Shown here piece by piece: positions 8,806 to 16,953 of a stretch of 32,880 nucleotides of DNA. The number at the start of each line of letters is the position of its first letter. Position 1 is the stretch's first letter. Position numbers and translations under genes: made by a program. This DNA is from JAUIAI01 sp049680625 (GTDB lineage: Bacteria; Pseudomonadota; Gammaproteobacteria; Burkholderiales; Burkholderiaceae_E), in contig JBAUID010000079.1 of the NCBI GenBank assembly GCA_049680625.1, forward strand, positions 1-32,880, in the 5' to 3' direction. Under the pieces are notes generated by a model. The model was not told the origin of the DNA, did no database searches, and saw only the letters and a program-made list of their open reading frames with translations.

Positions 8806-10034
8806 ATCGGCAGCATGTCGTTGACCACGTAGCCCGGTGAGCCGGGTGCGTGAAACAAATCGGGTCGCCTGTCGGCGGCAAACACCTGGTCACGTCCGGC
8901 TGACTTTGCCAGGTAAACGCGTCGATCAGCGGTAAGTACCAGCTCGGTTGCTGTGTTCCCATCGTCCGGTGCAATGGCAATGCCAACTGAAACGGAAACC
9001 TGCATTTTGTCGGTGAAGTCACCTACCGGTATCTCACGGGTTCGGGCGCAAATCCGGTTCGCTACGTCGAGTGCTTCTTTTGGCGTGGTGTTGGGCACAA
9101 GGGCGCAAAATTCTTCACCGCCGTAGCGGCAGAGAACGGCGTGTTTTGGCATGCTCTGACGAAGAACCTGCGCAAAGCTGACCAGCACAGCATCACCCGC
9201 CGGGTGTCCGAGTGCGTCGTTGATACGCTTGAAATGGTCCAGATCCATCATCATGACAACCGGTTGGCGGGTGGTGTCAGCTTTGTTCGTCTGCAACTCG
9301 CTTTTGGCCCGGTCAAAAAAGGATCGGCGCACGTTCAACCCGGTCAGCGAGTCCACGCTCGCCAGACGCCGGTACTCGTAGGCGAGTCGACCGTTAACCA
9401 CGCCAATCATCACCATTGCGTAAATCATTGGCGCAATCGAAAAGAAGGCCGCCATTAGCTCAATCATCGGATTGCCGGTCACCATACCGCCCGGTTGCAC
9501 TTGAACGCCGGTTTTCAAGCTGACAATTAAGCGCGCTAAGTGCAGGCTGGAATAGACCGACGCAAATGCAATACCCCAGCGCAAAGGCACAGTGGCATCC
9601 ATGCCCCGGCGGGCAAGCATGAGCGGAATAATGGCTGCTGAAGTGCCGCCTTGAATGATTGAAGTCAGGCAAATTCGCTCGAGGTGATACCGCGGGTCGC
9701 TACCCCAGTAGGTATGCAGGGCGACCGACATTACGGTGAATGCAATCAACCAATGTGGGAATGGCTGGCGGCCAAACAGGCAGCGGGCCGCGGCGTAGAA
9801 AACCATGCCGGCTATTGCAGACAAAGTGTTGGCCGTATAAATCGACAGATACTCCGGGACGATCCCGCGAATCGCGATAAAAGCCATGGCGACGGCCATA
9901 CAGCCTTCACCAAGTGATGCCAGCACCAGACCGTTGCGTGATGGGCGGTGACTTTGGCGCATCGACCACAGGACAATCATGCAGGTAAATGATGTCAGTG
10001 CTGCAACCAGGAACATCGACCGAATGTCGAACAT
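8802..10034 (-). CDS. Membrane-bound GGDEF diguanylate cyclase
   Basis: A 410-residue protein. The N-terminal half (about 1-225) is a string of hydrophobic helices, roughly seven, acting as a membrane sensor. The C-terminal half is a GGDEF domain opening with 'LASVDSLTGLNVRRSFFDRA', then 'MMDLDHFKRINDALGH' with the metal-binding Asp, and the active loop GGEEF at 305-309. The intact loop predicts synthesis of cyclic di-GMP from two GTP. The RxxD inhibitory site normally five residues before the loop is absent (MPKHAVLCRY), so product inhibition at that site is not expected. The gene is convergent with lysC, the two stops sharing bases 8803-8804. Confidence 0.93.
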   Translation of the reverse strand: MFDIRSMFLVAALTSFTCMIVLWSMRQSHRPSRNGLVLASLGEGCMAVAMAFIAIRGIVPEYLSIYTANTLSAIAGMVFYAAARCLFGRQPFPHWLIAFTVMSVALHTYWGSDPRYHLERICLTSIIQGGTSAAIIPLMLARRGMDATVPLRWGIAFASVYSSLHLARLIVSLKTGVQVQPGGMVTGNPMIELMAAFFSIAPMIYAMVMIGVVNGRLAYEYRRLASVDSLTGLNVRRSFFDRAKSELQTNKADTTRQPVVMMMDLDHFKRINDALGHPAGDAVLVSFAQVLRQSMPKHAVLCRYGGEEFCALVPNTTPKEALDVANRICARTREIPVGDFTDKMQVSVSVGIAIAPDDGNTATELVLTADRRVYLAKSAGRDQVFAADRRPDLFHAPGSPGYVVNDMLPI

Positions 10035-10167
10035 TATTTCCCCGAGATTTTTCTTCTTTATTGGCGAAGTTTAGCGCACCGAAATAGTCGATTCTGACCA
10101 TTTAACCGTATTTTCATTTCGACAGGCACAATGAGCCCCTGTCTTCAGCCTGTCACAGCCGATATTC

Positions 10168-11304
10168 GTGAACACCCAACCGGATCGCCAACAGTCGAAT
10201 CGCCAACAGTCGAATCGCCAACAGTCGAATCGAATACCGATTACCGTCCTGACCGGGTTTCTGGGCAGCGGCAAGACGACGGTCTTGAACCACCTGGTCC
10301 ACCAGCCGGCGCTCAGCAGGGCCCTGGTGATCATCAATGAGTTCGGAGAGGTTGGGCTGGACCATATGCTGGTCACTCATAGCGCTGAGCAAGGCATGGT
10401 TGTGTTAAGCAGCGGTTGCCTGTGCTGCACGATTCGCACCGATCTCGTCCAGACGCTGAAAGATGTGCTGTGGCGGTTTTCGATTCGCGGTGAGCGATTG
10501 TTTGACCGCGTGTTGATTGAAACAACCGGACTTGCCGATCCCGTGCCTGTCATTCATACGCTGGCGGCTGAACCCGGTGTCATGTCACAGTATTTTCTGG
10601 ACGGTGTTGTGACCGTTGTTGACGCAGTCCATGGCATTGGCACGATTGCTGCCCATGATGAAGCCCTGCGCCAGGTGGCTGTTGCCGATAAATGTTTACT
10701 CACCAAGCAAGACCTTGTTGAGTCATCAGCAGCTGAATTGGTTGTGGCACGGCTCCGGCAGATTAACCCGGGGGTGACCGTGCAGTCAGTGACGAACGGA
10801 CAGATTGCTGCGCAAGAAATCCTTGGCCTGGGTTTGTTCGATCCGTCGGCTAAACGTCCAGATGTGTCGGCCTGGCTGGACGGATATGTTGGTGATGGCG
10901 ACATGACGGAGTTGTTGCACAACGGACACGATCATAAGCATGAACACGCTGTCAATCGGCATGATGCTCACATTCGGGCGGATAGTTTTTACCTGCAACA
11001 TCCGGTGGACACGCGGGTTATTGAGCCCTGGTTTGTCAGCCTTGCCGGCGCAGTGGGTGATCGCCTGCTGCGATTGAAAGCAGTGCTCAACACCGGCGAT
11101 AGAAACGAGGGCCGCCAAGATGCGGAGCCTTTGGTTATTCACGCGGTTCAGCACGTCATGCATCCTCCGCTGCGATTAAGCTCGTGGCCCGATGAAGACC
11201 GCCGCTCGCGCATTGTTTTCGTTACCCGTGACGTACCGGCGTCGACACTGGCGCTATTTGTCGAACAGTTGGCTGTTTCAACAGGCGGGGCAGGCTCTGG
11301 ATAA
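10168..11304 (+). CDS. CobW/COG0523-family metal-handling GTPase
   Basis: A 378-residue P-loop GTPase of the family that delivers Zn, Co or other metals to target proteins. Walker A is GFLGSGKTT at 30-38. The metal motif CLCC is at 84-87. TKQD serves as the guanine-recognition motif, and a His/Asp-rich stretch (HNGHDHKHEH) lies between the two domains. The C-terminal CobW_C domain contains 'VIHAVQHVMHPP'. The GTG at 10168 is used as start; it includes three tandem QQSNR units encoded by a 15-bp repeat. The metal cannot be told from sequence, although the His-rich linker is frequent in zinc-related members. No Zur-box was recognised upstream. Confidence 0.9.
   Translation: MNTQPDRQQSNRQQSNRQQSNRIPITVLTGFLGSGKTTVLNHLVHQPALSRALVIINEFGEVGLDHMLVTHSAEQGMVVLSSGCLCCTIRTDLVQTLKDVLWRFSIRGERLFDRVLIETTGLADPVPVIHTLAAEPGVMSQYFLDGVVTVVDAVHGIGTIAAHDEALRQVAVADKCLLTKQDLVESSAAELVVARLRQINPGVTVQSVTNGQIAAQEILGLGLFDPSAKRPDVSAWLDGYVGDGDMTELLHNGHDHKHEHAVNRHDAHIRADSFYLQHPVDTRVIEPWFVSLAGAVGDRLLRLKAVLNTGDRNEGRQDAEPLVIHAVQHVMHPPLRLSSWPDEDRRSRIVFVTRDVPASTLALFVEQLAVSTGGAGSG
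10186..10230 (+). repeat. 15-bp tandem repeat, three exact copies, inside the CobW gene
   Basis: The unit CGCCAACAGTCGAAT occurs at 10186-10200, 10201-10215 and 10216-10230, and encodes QQSNR three times at residues 8-22. The unit is a multiple of three, so copy-number change would lengthen the N-terminus without shifting the frame. Confidence 0.95.
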
Positions 11305-11561
11305 TTCCACAACTCTGGCGGTTGACCTGCTGGAACGGTAGTCAGAATTGCGTGTTCCTGCGGATCCATTGCCGATTGTCATCGCCCTTGCCTGAATACA
11401 TCGGCCCCGGGCAATCTTGTCAGAATAATTGACAAACTCTGATGACTCGCGAGCAAAAATTCCTACTCAAATATGGCGCAAGCCCCTACGCTTATCTGCT
11501 TAGCAAACAGTAAGACAGCGTCACGATCGCAACCAATTCAGTAAATGGAAGAAAGCAAGAC
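11305..11561. promoter_or_regulatory. Intergenic region with an operator-like inverted repeat
   Basis: A 257-base gap before the membrane protein gene. It holds TTGTCA (11417-11422), a 7-base spacer, then TGACAA (11430-11435), a perfect 6-bp inverted repeat of operator size. The right arm overlaps a consensus -35 (TTGACA, 11429-11434), but no convincing -10 lies at the right distance. Nothing coding was recognised. Confidence 0.4.
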
Positions 11562-12230
11562 ATGCTCGATTTAGTCAAGGCGGTGCCGCGATACGCCCGC
11601 GACACGTTTATGCCGCGAAAAATTTTTTCTTGCCTGCTGTCCGCAACAATTCCAGCCCTGGTATTTTTCACGATCTCTTTCTATATTCTTCGTGTCCAGG
11701 GTTTCGACACGATGCAAATTCTGCGCGATCCGGCGCAGCAAAGCGGCGCTTCCAGTTTCCTTGGCTTTCTTTCGAATATTGGTATCTGGATTTGGGTTTC
11801 GGCGGCCGCGATCAGTTGCTATGGTGCTCTGACTCTCGAGGCGCCACGCGTCTTTCGGCATCGCGAACTCTTGATCTTGTTAGCCAGTTTTTCAACGATT
11901 CTGGCGATTGATGACTTCTTTATGATTCACGATCGCTATGTCAATCAATTGTTGTGTTACGCGCTATACGTGATCGTAGCCGGACTGCTTTTTCTTCGTC
12001 ATCATGAATCAATAGTCCGTATTCAAGGCTTCGCTTTTATGCTGGGTATTGGCTTTCTTGGGGCGTCGATTGCAAACGATACTTTTCAAGGCCATCTGCA
12101 GTACTACCTGACGGTTGACTACGACGTCACGCAAATATTCGAAGAGGGGTTCAAATTTCTCGGCGCCGCGACCTGGTTGTACTTCGCATATGCCGCAGCA
12201 TCATTCAAGGGCCCTGCGACCGCCGAGTAA
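11562..12230 (+). CDS. Six-helix membrane protein of unknown function
   Basis: Not recognised as a named family. The 222-residue protein has about six predicted membrane helices (near 22-44, 66-90, 103-119, 128-146, 155-172 and 195-214). Charged residues sit at or within membrane segments: DDFFMIHD at 117-124 and EEGFK at 194-198, with His and Asn at 172-179 between them. This suggests a buried metal or proton site, as in membrane hydrolases of the ceramidase-like type, but that is inference. Codon use looks slightly more A/T-rich than its neighbours. It stands alone on the plus strand behind a 257-base gap. Confidence 0.7.
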   Translation: MLDLVKAVPRYARDTFMPRKIFSCLLSATIPALVFFTISFYILRVQGFDTMQILRDPAQQSGASSFLGFLSNIGIWIWVSAAAISCYGALTLEAPRVFRHRELLILLASFSTILAIDDFFMIHDRYVNQLLCYALYVIVAGLLFLRHHESIVRIQGFAFMLGIGFLGASIANDTFQGHLQYYLTVDYDVTQIFEEGFKFLGAATWLYFAYAAASFKGPATAE

Positions 12231-12357
12231 GTGTGACCGCGAACAGCGCGGCCAGGGCTGGTGACGGCATCATGATTCGCAGTGGCCGCGGACCGTGGGA
12301 ATCACGCAGTTGAACCCTGCTGCTGATTGCGTTGAGCAATTTAGGTGCGGTTGAGCC

Positions 12358-13098
12358 TCAATTTTTCGCGACCGACAGACCGTGAGCCTGGTGGCGTTCG
12401 ATCAGCTCCGCGACGAAACCACTGGCTTTCACTTCATCAACAAAAGCCTGCAGGAAGGCAGCGCCGGCGTCATTGCCGCGTCGGGTGCCAATCGCCTGCT
12501 GAACCGCTGAGAACTTGCCGTCCAGGATGCGCGAACCTGGCAGATTCTGCTGATCCTTAAGCAATCGGGGTCGTAGTCCTGCCAGTACTTCACACTTGTC
12601 CTCAACAAATTTATCGAAAGATTCGTCCAGTGAACCGGTACCGACAAGGGTGGCGTGTTTAATATTGCGTTCCAGCCACAAGCCGTATGCGGCGCGGCTG
12701 GATACGGCAATCCGGTTTCCCGGTTGATCGACTTCGTCCAGAGACTGAATCGGAGAGCCGGCCGGTACCAGATAGGTGGATTCGATTTCGACATAGGCCG
12801 ACGTGAACGCAATTTTTTCTGCCCGTTGCGGCTCGGCCCCAATCAGACCAATATCCCAGGCGCGTTCGTCTGTGGCTTCAGCTGCATCGGCAAGCAAACC
12901 CGGGCTTTCAAATAATACGTACCGAACCGGCACGCCCAGGCGACGGGCAACTTCTGCAGACATATCAGGTGAAACCCCTTGCGGGCCACCATCAGCGTTG
13001 CGCCCTGTGACCAGCAGGAAGTTACTCATGTTCACCCCGGCACGAAGAATCCCGGTCGGGGCAAGCTGGCGGATAATGTCAGTGAGGTCGGGCTTCAT
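12358..13098 (-). CDS. Family 3 solute-binding-fold protein lacking a signal peptide
   Basis: A 246-residue protein with the layout of ABC-type amino-acid-binding proteins (SBP family 3): 'GILRAGVNMSNFLLVTG', then 'GVSPDMSAEVARRLGVPVRYV', 'DIGLIGAEPQRAEKIAFTSAYVEIESTYLVP', and a second lobe with 'RIAVSSRAAYGLWLER'. The start at 13096-13098 has a good ribosome site (AGGAG) and leaves no export signal. The open frame upstream of it overlaps the CoA-transferase gene. It is therefore probably cytosolic: a ligand sensor or an enzyme on this fold, such as a dehydratase like PheC. It is the last gene of the TRAP/CoA-transferase string, with no ABC permease nearby. Confidence 0.8.
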   Translation of the reverse strand: MKPDLTDIIRQLAPTGILRAGVNMSNFLLVTGRNADGGPQGVSPDMSAEVARRLGVPVRYVLFESPGLLADAAEATDERAWDIGLIGAEPQRAEKIAFTSAYVEIESTYLVPAGSPIQSLDEVDQPGNRIAVSSRAAYGLWLERNIKHATLVGTGSLDESFDKFVEDKCEVLAGLRPRLLKDQQNLPGSRILDGKFSAVQQAIGTRRGNDAGAAFLQAFVDEVKASGFVAELIERHQAHGLSVAKN

Positions 13099-13186
13099 GG
13101 GGTTACTCCTGTTGTTTAGCCGTCGGGGCGGCCAACGATTGGGGGTTAAGAATTTATTCGGGTACGGGCAATCGTCTTTTTTGACT

Positions 13187-14395
13187 TTAGTTGTATCGGG
13201 CGACAATGCCGCGTTCAATAAGCTTGTCAATTTGTGTGCTGCTGTATCCAATCTCGGTAAGCACGGCATCGCTGTTTTCCCCAAGGCGTGGTGCGCGGCG
13301 GGGCAGGTGGGCAGGGGTATTGTCAAACCGGGCCGCGGCTTTTGCCTGTCGGACCCGGCCAAGGCCCGGTTGGTCAATTTCATGCACGATCTTGTTGTTG
13401 ACCACTTGCGGATGGTCGATAACCGCGCGCCGCTTTAAAACTGGCGCACACGGCACGTCAGCCGCCTCCAGGGCTTGAAGAATTTGGGCGCTTGTCCGGT
13501 TGCCCAGCGCGACTTCGACGCACTCGAGACGTTCCTGCCGGTTCTTACTACGGTCAGCCGGAGTTCGAAATCGTGGATCGTCAATCCATTGCGGTTTATC
13601 GAGCGCACGACACAAACCAAGCCATTCTTTATTTGAGACGGCACCAACTGTAATGTAGCCATCGCTGGTTGCAAAAATCATGTCGTGGCTGGTGGCTGTC
13701 GCATCCTTGACATCGTCGTCAACAATCGAAAATGGCGCCATGCCTTCAGGCCACAAATAAGACATCATCACATCGAGCATCGAAACCCTGACATGCTGGC
13801 CTGCGCCGGTCTGGCCCCGGGCAACGAGTGCTGCAGTAACGGCCTGGGCCGCATAAATGGCTGTTGTTTTGTCTGCAATCAGGGTTCGCACCATGCGTGG
13901 TCTGCCAGTTGCCGGGTCGGCCTGAATATCGGCCAGGCCGGACAGTGACTGGATCACCGGGTCGTAGACCCGCTTGTTGGCATATGGGCCGGTGTTGCCA
14001 ACCCCGCTTATCGACAAAAAAATCAGCCGCGGATTTCTCTGCAATACCTGATCAGCAGCAAAACCCAGACGCTCAATGGCGCCGGGACGAAAGTTTTGTG
14101 CAAACACGTCGGCACCGTCGATCAGCTTCCAGAGGATTTCCGTTGCCTCCGCTTGCTTGAGGTCCAGTGCGATCGACCGTTTTCCGCGATTGCAGGAAAT
14201 GAAGTTAGGGGTGAGCCCGTCGCTGCCGCTGCCGCGCACGGCCCGCATGATGTCCCCTTGCAACGGTTCGACCTTGACTACGTCAGCGCCCTGGTCAGCA
14301 AGAATTCCCATAGCGGCCGGGCCGGAGACTACGCTGGTCAGATCGACAATCCGAATGCCGGCTAGCGGTCCGGTGGATTGATTAATTGGCTTCAC
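13187..14395 (-). CDS. Class III CoA-transferase (CaiB/BaiF family)
   Basis: Moves CoA between carboxylic acids through an aspartyl thioester. The 402 residues show the family opening 'GPLAGIRIVDLTSVVSGPAA', 'GADVVKVEP', 'NRGKRSIALDLK' and 'DVFAQNFRPGAIERLG'. The expected catalytic Asp is Asp175 in LIADKTTA. The C-terminal domain has 'VPCAPV' and 'HPQVVNNKIVHEI'. The start overlaps the stop of the glutathione-transferase gene by four bases (ATGA), so the two are translationally coupled. With the TRAP importer upstream, a likely role is activating an imported organic acid to its CoA ester. The substrate is unknown. Confidence 0.92.
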   Translation of the reverse strand: MKPINQSTGPLAGIRIVDLTSVVSGPAAMGILADQGADVVKVEPLQGDIMRAVRGSGSDGLTPNFISCNRGKRSIALDLKQAEATEILWKLIDGADVFAQNFRPGAIERLGFAADQVLQRNPRLIFLSISGVGNTGPYANKRVYDPVIQSLSGLADIQADPATGRPRMVRTLIADKTTAIYAAQAVTAALVARGQTGAGQHVRVSMLDVMMSYLWPEGMAPFSIVDDDVKDATATSHDMIFATSDGYITVGAVSNKEWLGLCRALDKPQWIDDPRFRTPADRSKNRQERLECVEVALGNRTSAQILQALEAADVPCAPVLKRRAVIDHPQVVNNKIVHEIDQPGLGRVRQAKAAARFDNTPAHLPRRAPRLGENSDAVLTEIGYSSTQIDKLIERGIVARYN

Positions 14396-15066
14396 CGTGA
14401 AGGCACCGGGTGGGATGCGGTCTGGTTTGCTTTGTTAGCAGCCAGGTATGCAGGTCTGCTTGTGGTTAGCAGTCGATAGTTGTTAAAGCGGTCCGGCAAA
14501 CACAGCCCATAGCGCAGAGCCCAGTTCAGGCAGGTGGTCATCACGATATCTGCGCCAGTGAATTGTTCGCCGAGCAGGTAGCCTTCGGGCGGAATCCGCG
14601 GCACGGCAGACTCAATCATGCGGTTGAAGTATTCGCGTGCCGTCTGGCTTGCACCCGGTTCTTCGCCGTAAATGTCGATCAGATCAGCGTGGCGGCGCAG
14701 AACGTATAAGGCCGTGGCGTCCAACTCCATACTGGCAAATGATATCCACTGAAAGTAACGGGCCCGGTCCTTTATGTCGGTCGGAATCAGCTGACATTGG
14801 GGGCCAGAGTAGCGCTCGGCAAGATAAGTCACGATCGCGCAACTTTCTGACAGTATTAAGTCGCCATCAACCAGTACCGGCACTTTTTTCTGAGGGCTCA
14901 CGGCCCGAAACGCCGGCTCGTCCATGGCCGGTGTGCGGGTTTGAATCTTATGATTGGTGTATTGCAGGCCAAGTTCACGCAATGCCCAGTGCGCACGCAT
15001 CACCCGCGAGGTGATCGTGCCCCACAAAACCAGTTCGGATGCTGCGTTCGAATCTGCGTTCATCAT
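14392..15066 (-). CDS. Glutathione S-transferase family protein
   Basis: A 224-residue GST with an N-terminal thioredoxin-like domain. It has a 'TITSRVMRAHWALRELGL' opening, the cis-Pro motif KKVPVLVDGD, and the glutathione-gamma-Glu-binding ESCAI. An all-helical C-terminal domain contains 'GEQFTGADIVMTTCLNW', the N-capping motif. Ser or Thr near residue 18-20 would be the glutathione-activating residue. It starts six bases after the TRAP large permease and overlaps the CoA-transferase by four bases, so it belongs to that operon. It could act as a glutathione-dependent isomerase or thiol-conjugating step in the same catabolic route. Confidence 0.9.
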   Translation of the reverse strand: MMNADSNAASELVLWGTITSRVMRAHWALRELGLQYTNHKIQTRTPAMDEPAFRAVSPQKKVPVLVDGDLILSESCAIVTYLAERYSGPQCQLIPTDIKDRARYFQWISFASMELDATALYVLRRHADLIDIYGEEPGASQTAREYFNRMIESAVPRIPPEGYLLGEQFTGADIVMTTCLNWALRYGLCLPDRFNNYRLLTTSRPAYLAANKANQTASHPVPSR

Positions 15067-15072
15067 TGGTCT

Positions 15073-16395
15073 CTATTGAAATGCACGGGCGGTTTCCGGT
15101 AGCCAGGTAGCAATCGACGGGAAAACAAACACCGCGATAATAAGAAGGATCTGGGCCAGAACAAACGGCATCACGCCTCGATAAATTGAGCTTAATTTGA
15201 CATCCGGAGCGACCCCTTTAATGACAAAAACGTTCATCCCGATTGGGGGTGTTATTAAGCCCAACTCAACAACCATGACAACAATAATGCCAAACCATAC
15301 CGGGTCGTAACCCAGGCCGGTCACAATCGGAAAGAAGATTGGCACAGTCAGCAAAATCATTGCCAGAGCATCAAGAAAACATCCCATCACCAGGTAAAGG
15401 AGGAGGATGATTGCCATGATGGCCCAGGCCGGCATGTCCAGACCACCAACAAAGTCGGACAAGGCACCGGCAATGCCAGAGAACACCATGAGATTGTTCA
15501 GCGTGATCGCGCCAATCAGGATGGTGAAAATCATTGCCGTGGTCTGCACGGTTTCCATCAGTGCTTCGCGCGCATTGGCCAGGGTGAGGCGTCGTCGTAA
15601 TGCCGAAATAACAAAGGCGCCCACAGCGCCAATGCCTGCTGCTTCGGTTGGCGTAAATACCCCAAAGTAAATGCCGCCAATCACGAGCAGAAAAAGCAGC
15701 AATATTGCCCAGGTTTTCCCCAGCGCTGACATCTTGGTTGAAAAACTAGACCGCTCACCGGCTGGCCCCATGTCTTTCCAGACATGGGTAACAATACTGA
15801 TCACCACCATGAAACCCAGGATGGTAAGAATCCCGGGTAAGAAACCGGCAATGAACAAGTCACCAATAGAGGTTTCTGTAAGCACGCCGTACAACACCAG
15901 GATGACCGACGGCGGAATCAGGATGCCGATAATGCCGCCGGCGGCTACAGAACCGGTGGCCAGGCTTTCCGAATATTTGAATTTTCGCATTTCCGGCAAA
16001 GCAACCTGCGACATGGTTGCAGCCGTGGCGACGGATGAGCCGCAAATGGCGGCAAAAGCTCCGCAGGCACCGACTGTGGCCAGTGCCAGACCGCCACGAA
16101 AAGCGCCGAGCCAGGCGTTGAACGCAGAATACAGTTCACGGCTCAGGCCCGAGCGTGCGGCCACCGATCCCATCAGAACAAACAGCGGCACGATTGACAG
16201 GCTGTACGTCACCGTGTTTTCGAACACGGTTGTACCAAACAAAGACAAAGCGGGCATCAGCCCGATAATCATAGACATACCAGCCAGGCCACAAATCACC
16301 ATCGAAAAACCGATAGGTACTGACAGTAAAAGCAGTACAAACAACGCGGCAAAACAGATAACGCCTATGGTTATCGGGTCAGAGAAATCAGGCAT
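15073..16395 (-). CDS. TRAP transporter large permease (DctM-type)
   Basis: The 440-residue membrane channel subunit of a tripartite ATP-independent periplasmic transporter, which couples uptake of an organic acid to a Na+ or proton gradient. It is almost wholly hydrophobic, with about 12 or more helices and DctM-like blocks ('SVPIGFSMVICG', 'GRSGLSRELYSAFNAWLG'-like region, 'AAGGIIGILIPPSVILVLYG', 'FTPTEAAGIGAVGAF', 'LGLITPPIGMNVFVIKG'). The ATG at 16393-16395 overlaps the small-permease gene by eight bases. A TTG at 16410 would add five residues. Confidence 0.95.
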   Translation of the reverse strand: MPDFSDPITIGVICFAALFVLLLLSVPIGFSMVICGLAGMSMIIGLMPALSLFGTTVFENTVTYSLSIVPLFVLMGSVAARSGLSRELYSAFNAWLGAFRGGLALATVGACGAFAAICGSSVATAATMSQVALPEMRKFKYSESLATGSVAAGGIIGILIPPSVILVLYGVLTETSIGDLFIAGFLPGILTILGFMVVISIVTHVWKDMGPAGERSSFSTKMSALGKTWAILLLFLLVIGGIYFGVFTPTEAAGIGAVGAFVISALRRRLTLANAREALMETVQTTAMIFTILIGAITLNNLMVFSGIAGALSDFVGGLDMPAWAIMAIILLLYLVMGCFLDALAMILLTVPIFFPIVTGLGYDPVWFGIIVVMVVELGLITPPIGMNVFVIKGVAPDVKLSSIYRGVMPFVLAQILLIIAVFVFPSIATWLPETARAFQ

Positions 16396-16858
16396 CGTGG
16401 CTGGCCTCAAACAGTTGCACCAGGGCGATCAGTGCAGCCACAACGGATGCTGCTGCCATCACAAACACCACCGGGTACACCGGCAAAGCCAACACTTGTG
16501 TTGTCAGGCCGTCATCCATGAACGAGAGGGCCCGATCATATAAGCGCCATGCAATTAGCGAAAAAACCAGAACACCGGTCAGGGCGGTCAGCCGCCGGAA
16601 CCAGTTATCTGCGCGTGATGGCAATACGGAGTTAAGCAAGTCCACTGATATGTGGCCACGATTGAACGTGGTAACCGCCAGTCCAAGGCACACCAGCAGG
16701 CCCATGCCAAATTCGGTAAGCTCAACTGAATAGGTTAGCGGCGTATTAAAGAAATACCGGCCAACCACATCCAGAAAAGTAACTAGCATCAGTAATATCA
16801 GGCATATACAAGCCAGGCCTGCCATCCAGCCAGAGAGTTTCTCAAGTGCTGCATTCAT
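16388..16858 (-). CDS. TRAP transporter small permease (DctQ-type)
   Basis: The 156-residue, four-helix small membrane subunit. It has the DctQ pattern 'VTFLDVVGRYFFNTPLTYSVELTEFGMGLLVCLG', then 'RGHISVDLLNSVLPSR'. It pairs with the large permease encoded immediately downstream, which overlaps it by eight bases. It is separated from the binding-protein gene by 95 bases containing a strong hairpin. Confidence 0.93.
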   Translation of the reverse strand: MNAALEKLSGWMAGLACICLILLMLVTFLDVVGRYFFNTPLTYSVELTEFGMGLLVCLGLAVTTFNRGHISVDLLNSVLPSRADNWFRRLTALTGVLVFSLIAWRLYDRALSFMDDGLTTQVLALPVYPVVFVMAAASVVAALIALVQLFEASHDA

Positions 16859-16878
16859 CAGTTCAACCGCCGAAGTGA

Positions 16879-16904
16879 AACCGGGGCAGAAGTCCGCCCC
16901 GGTT
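16879..16904 (-). terminator. Hairpin between TRAP binding-protein and permease genes
   Basis: AACCGGGGC (16879-16887) and GCCCCGGTT (16896-16904) form a perfect 9-bp, GC-rich stem with an 8-base loop. On the minus strand it lies just after the binding-protein stop and before the small-permease start. The short T-run after it (TTTC) is weak. Such stems often act as partial terminators or mRNA 3'-end stabilisers that raise binding-protein output over permease output. Confidence 0.6.
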
Positions 16905-16953
16905 GCGTTCGCTCAAATGCCTTGTTATTGGTGTTACTTATCGGTGTTACTTC

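Noticed and set aside
10131..10340. Plus-strand open frame reading the 15-bp repeat as SPTVE units
   Set aside because: It is the wrong frame of the CobW gene; the GTG frame continues into the Walker A motif.
13099..13383. N-terminal extension of the family 3 binding-fold protein
   Set aside because: It overlaps the CoA-transferase gene, is Pro/Arg-rich without similarity, and a strong ribosome site precedes the ATG at 13098.
15671..16543. Long plus-strand open frame of 290 codons
   Set aside because: It is wholly antisense to the TRAP permease genes, and its composition is that of a shadow of hydrophobic coding sequence.
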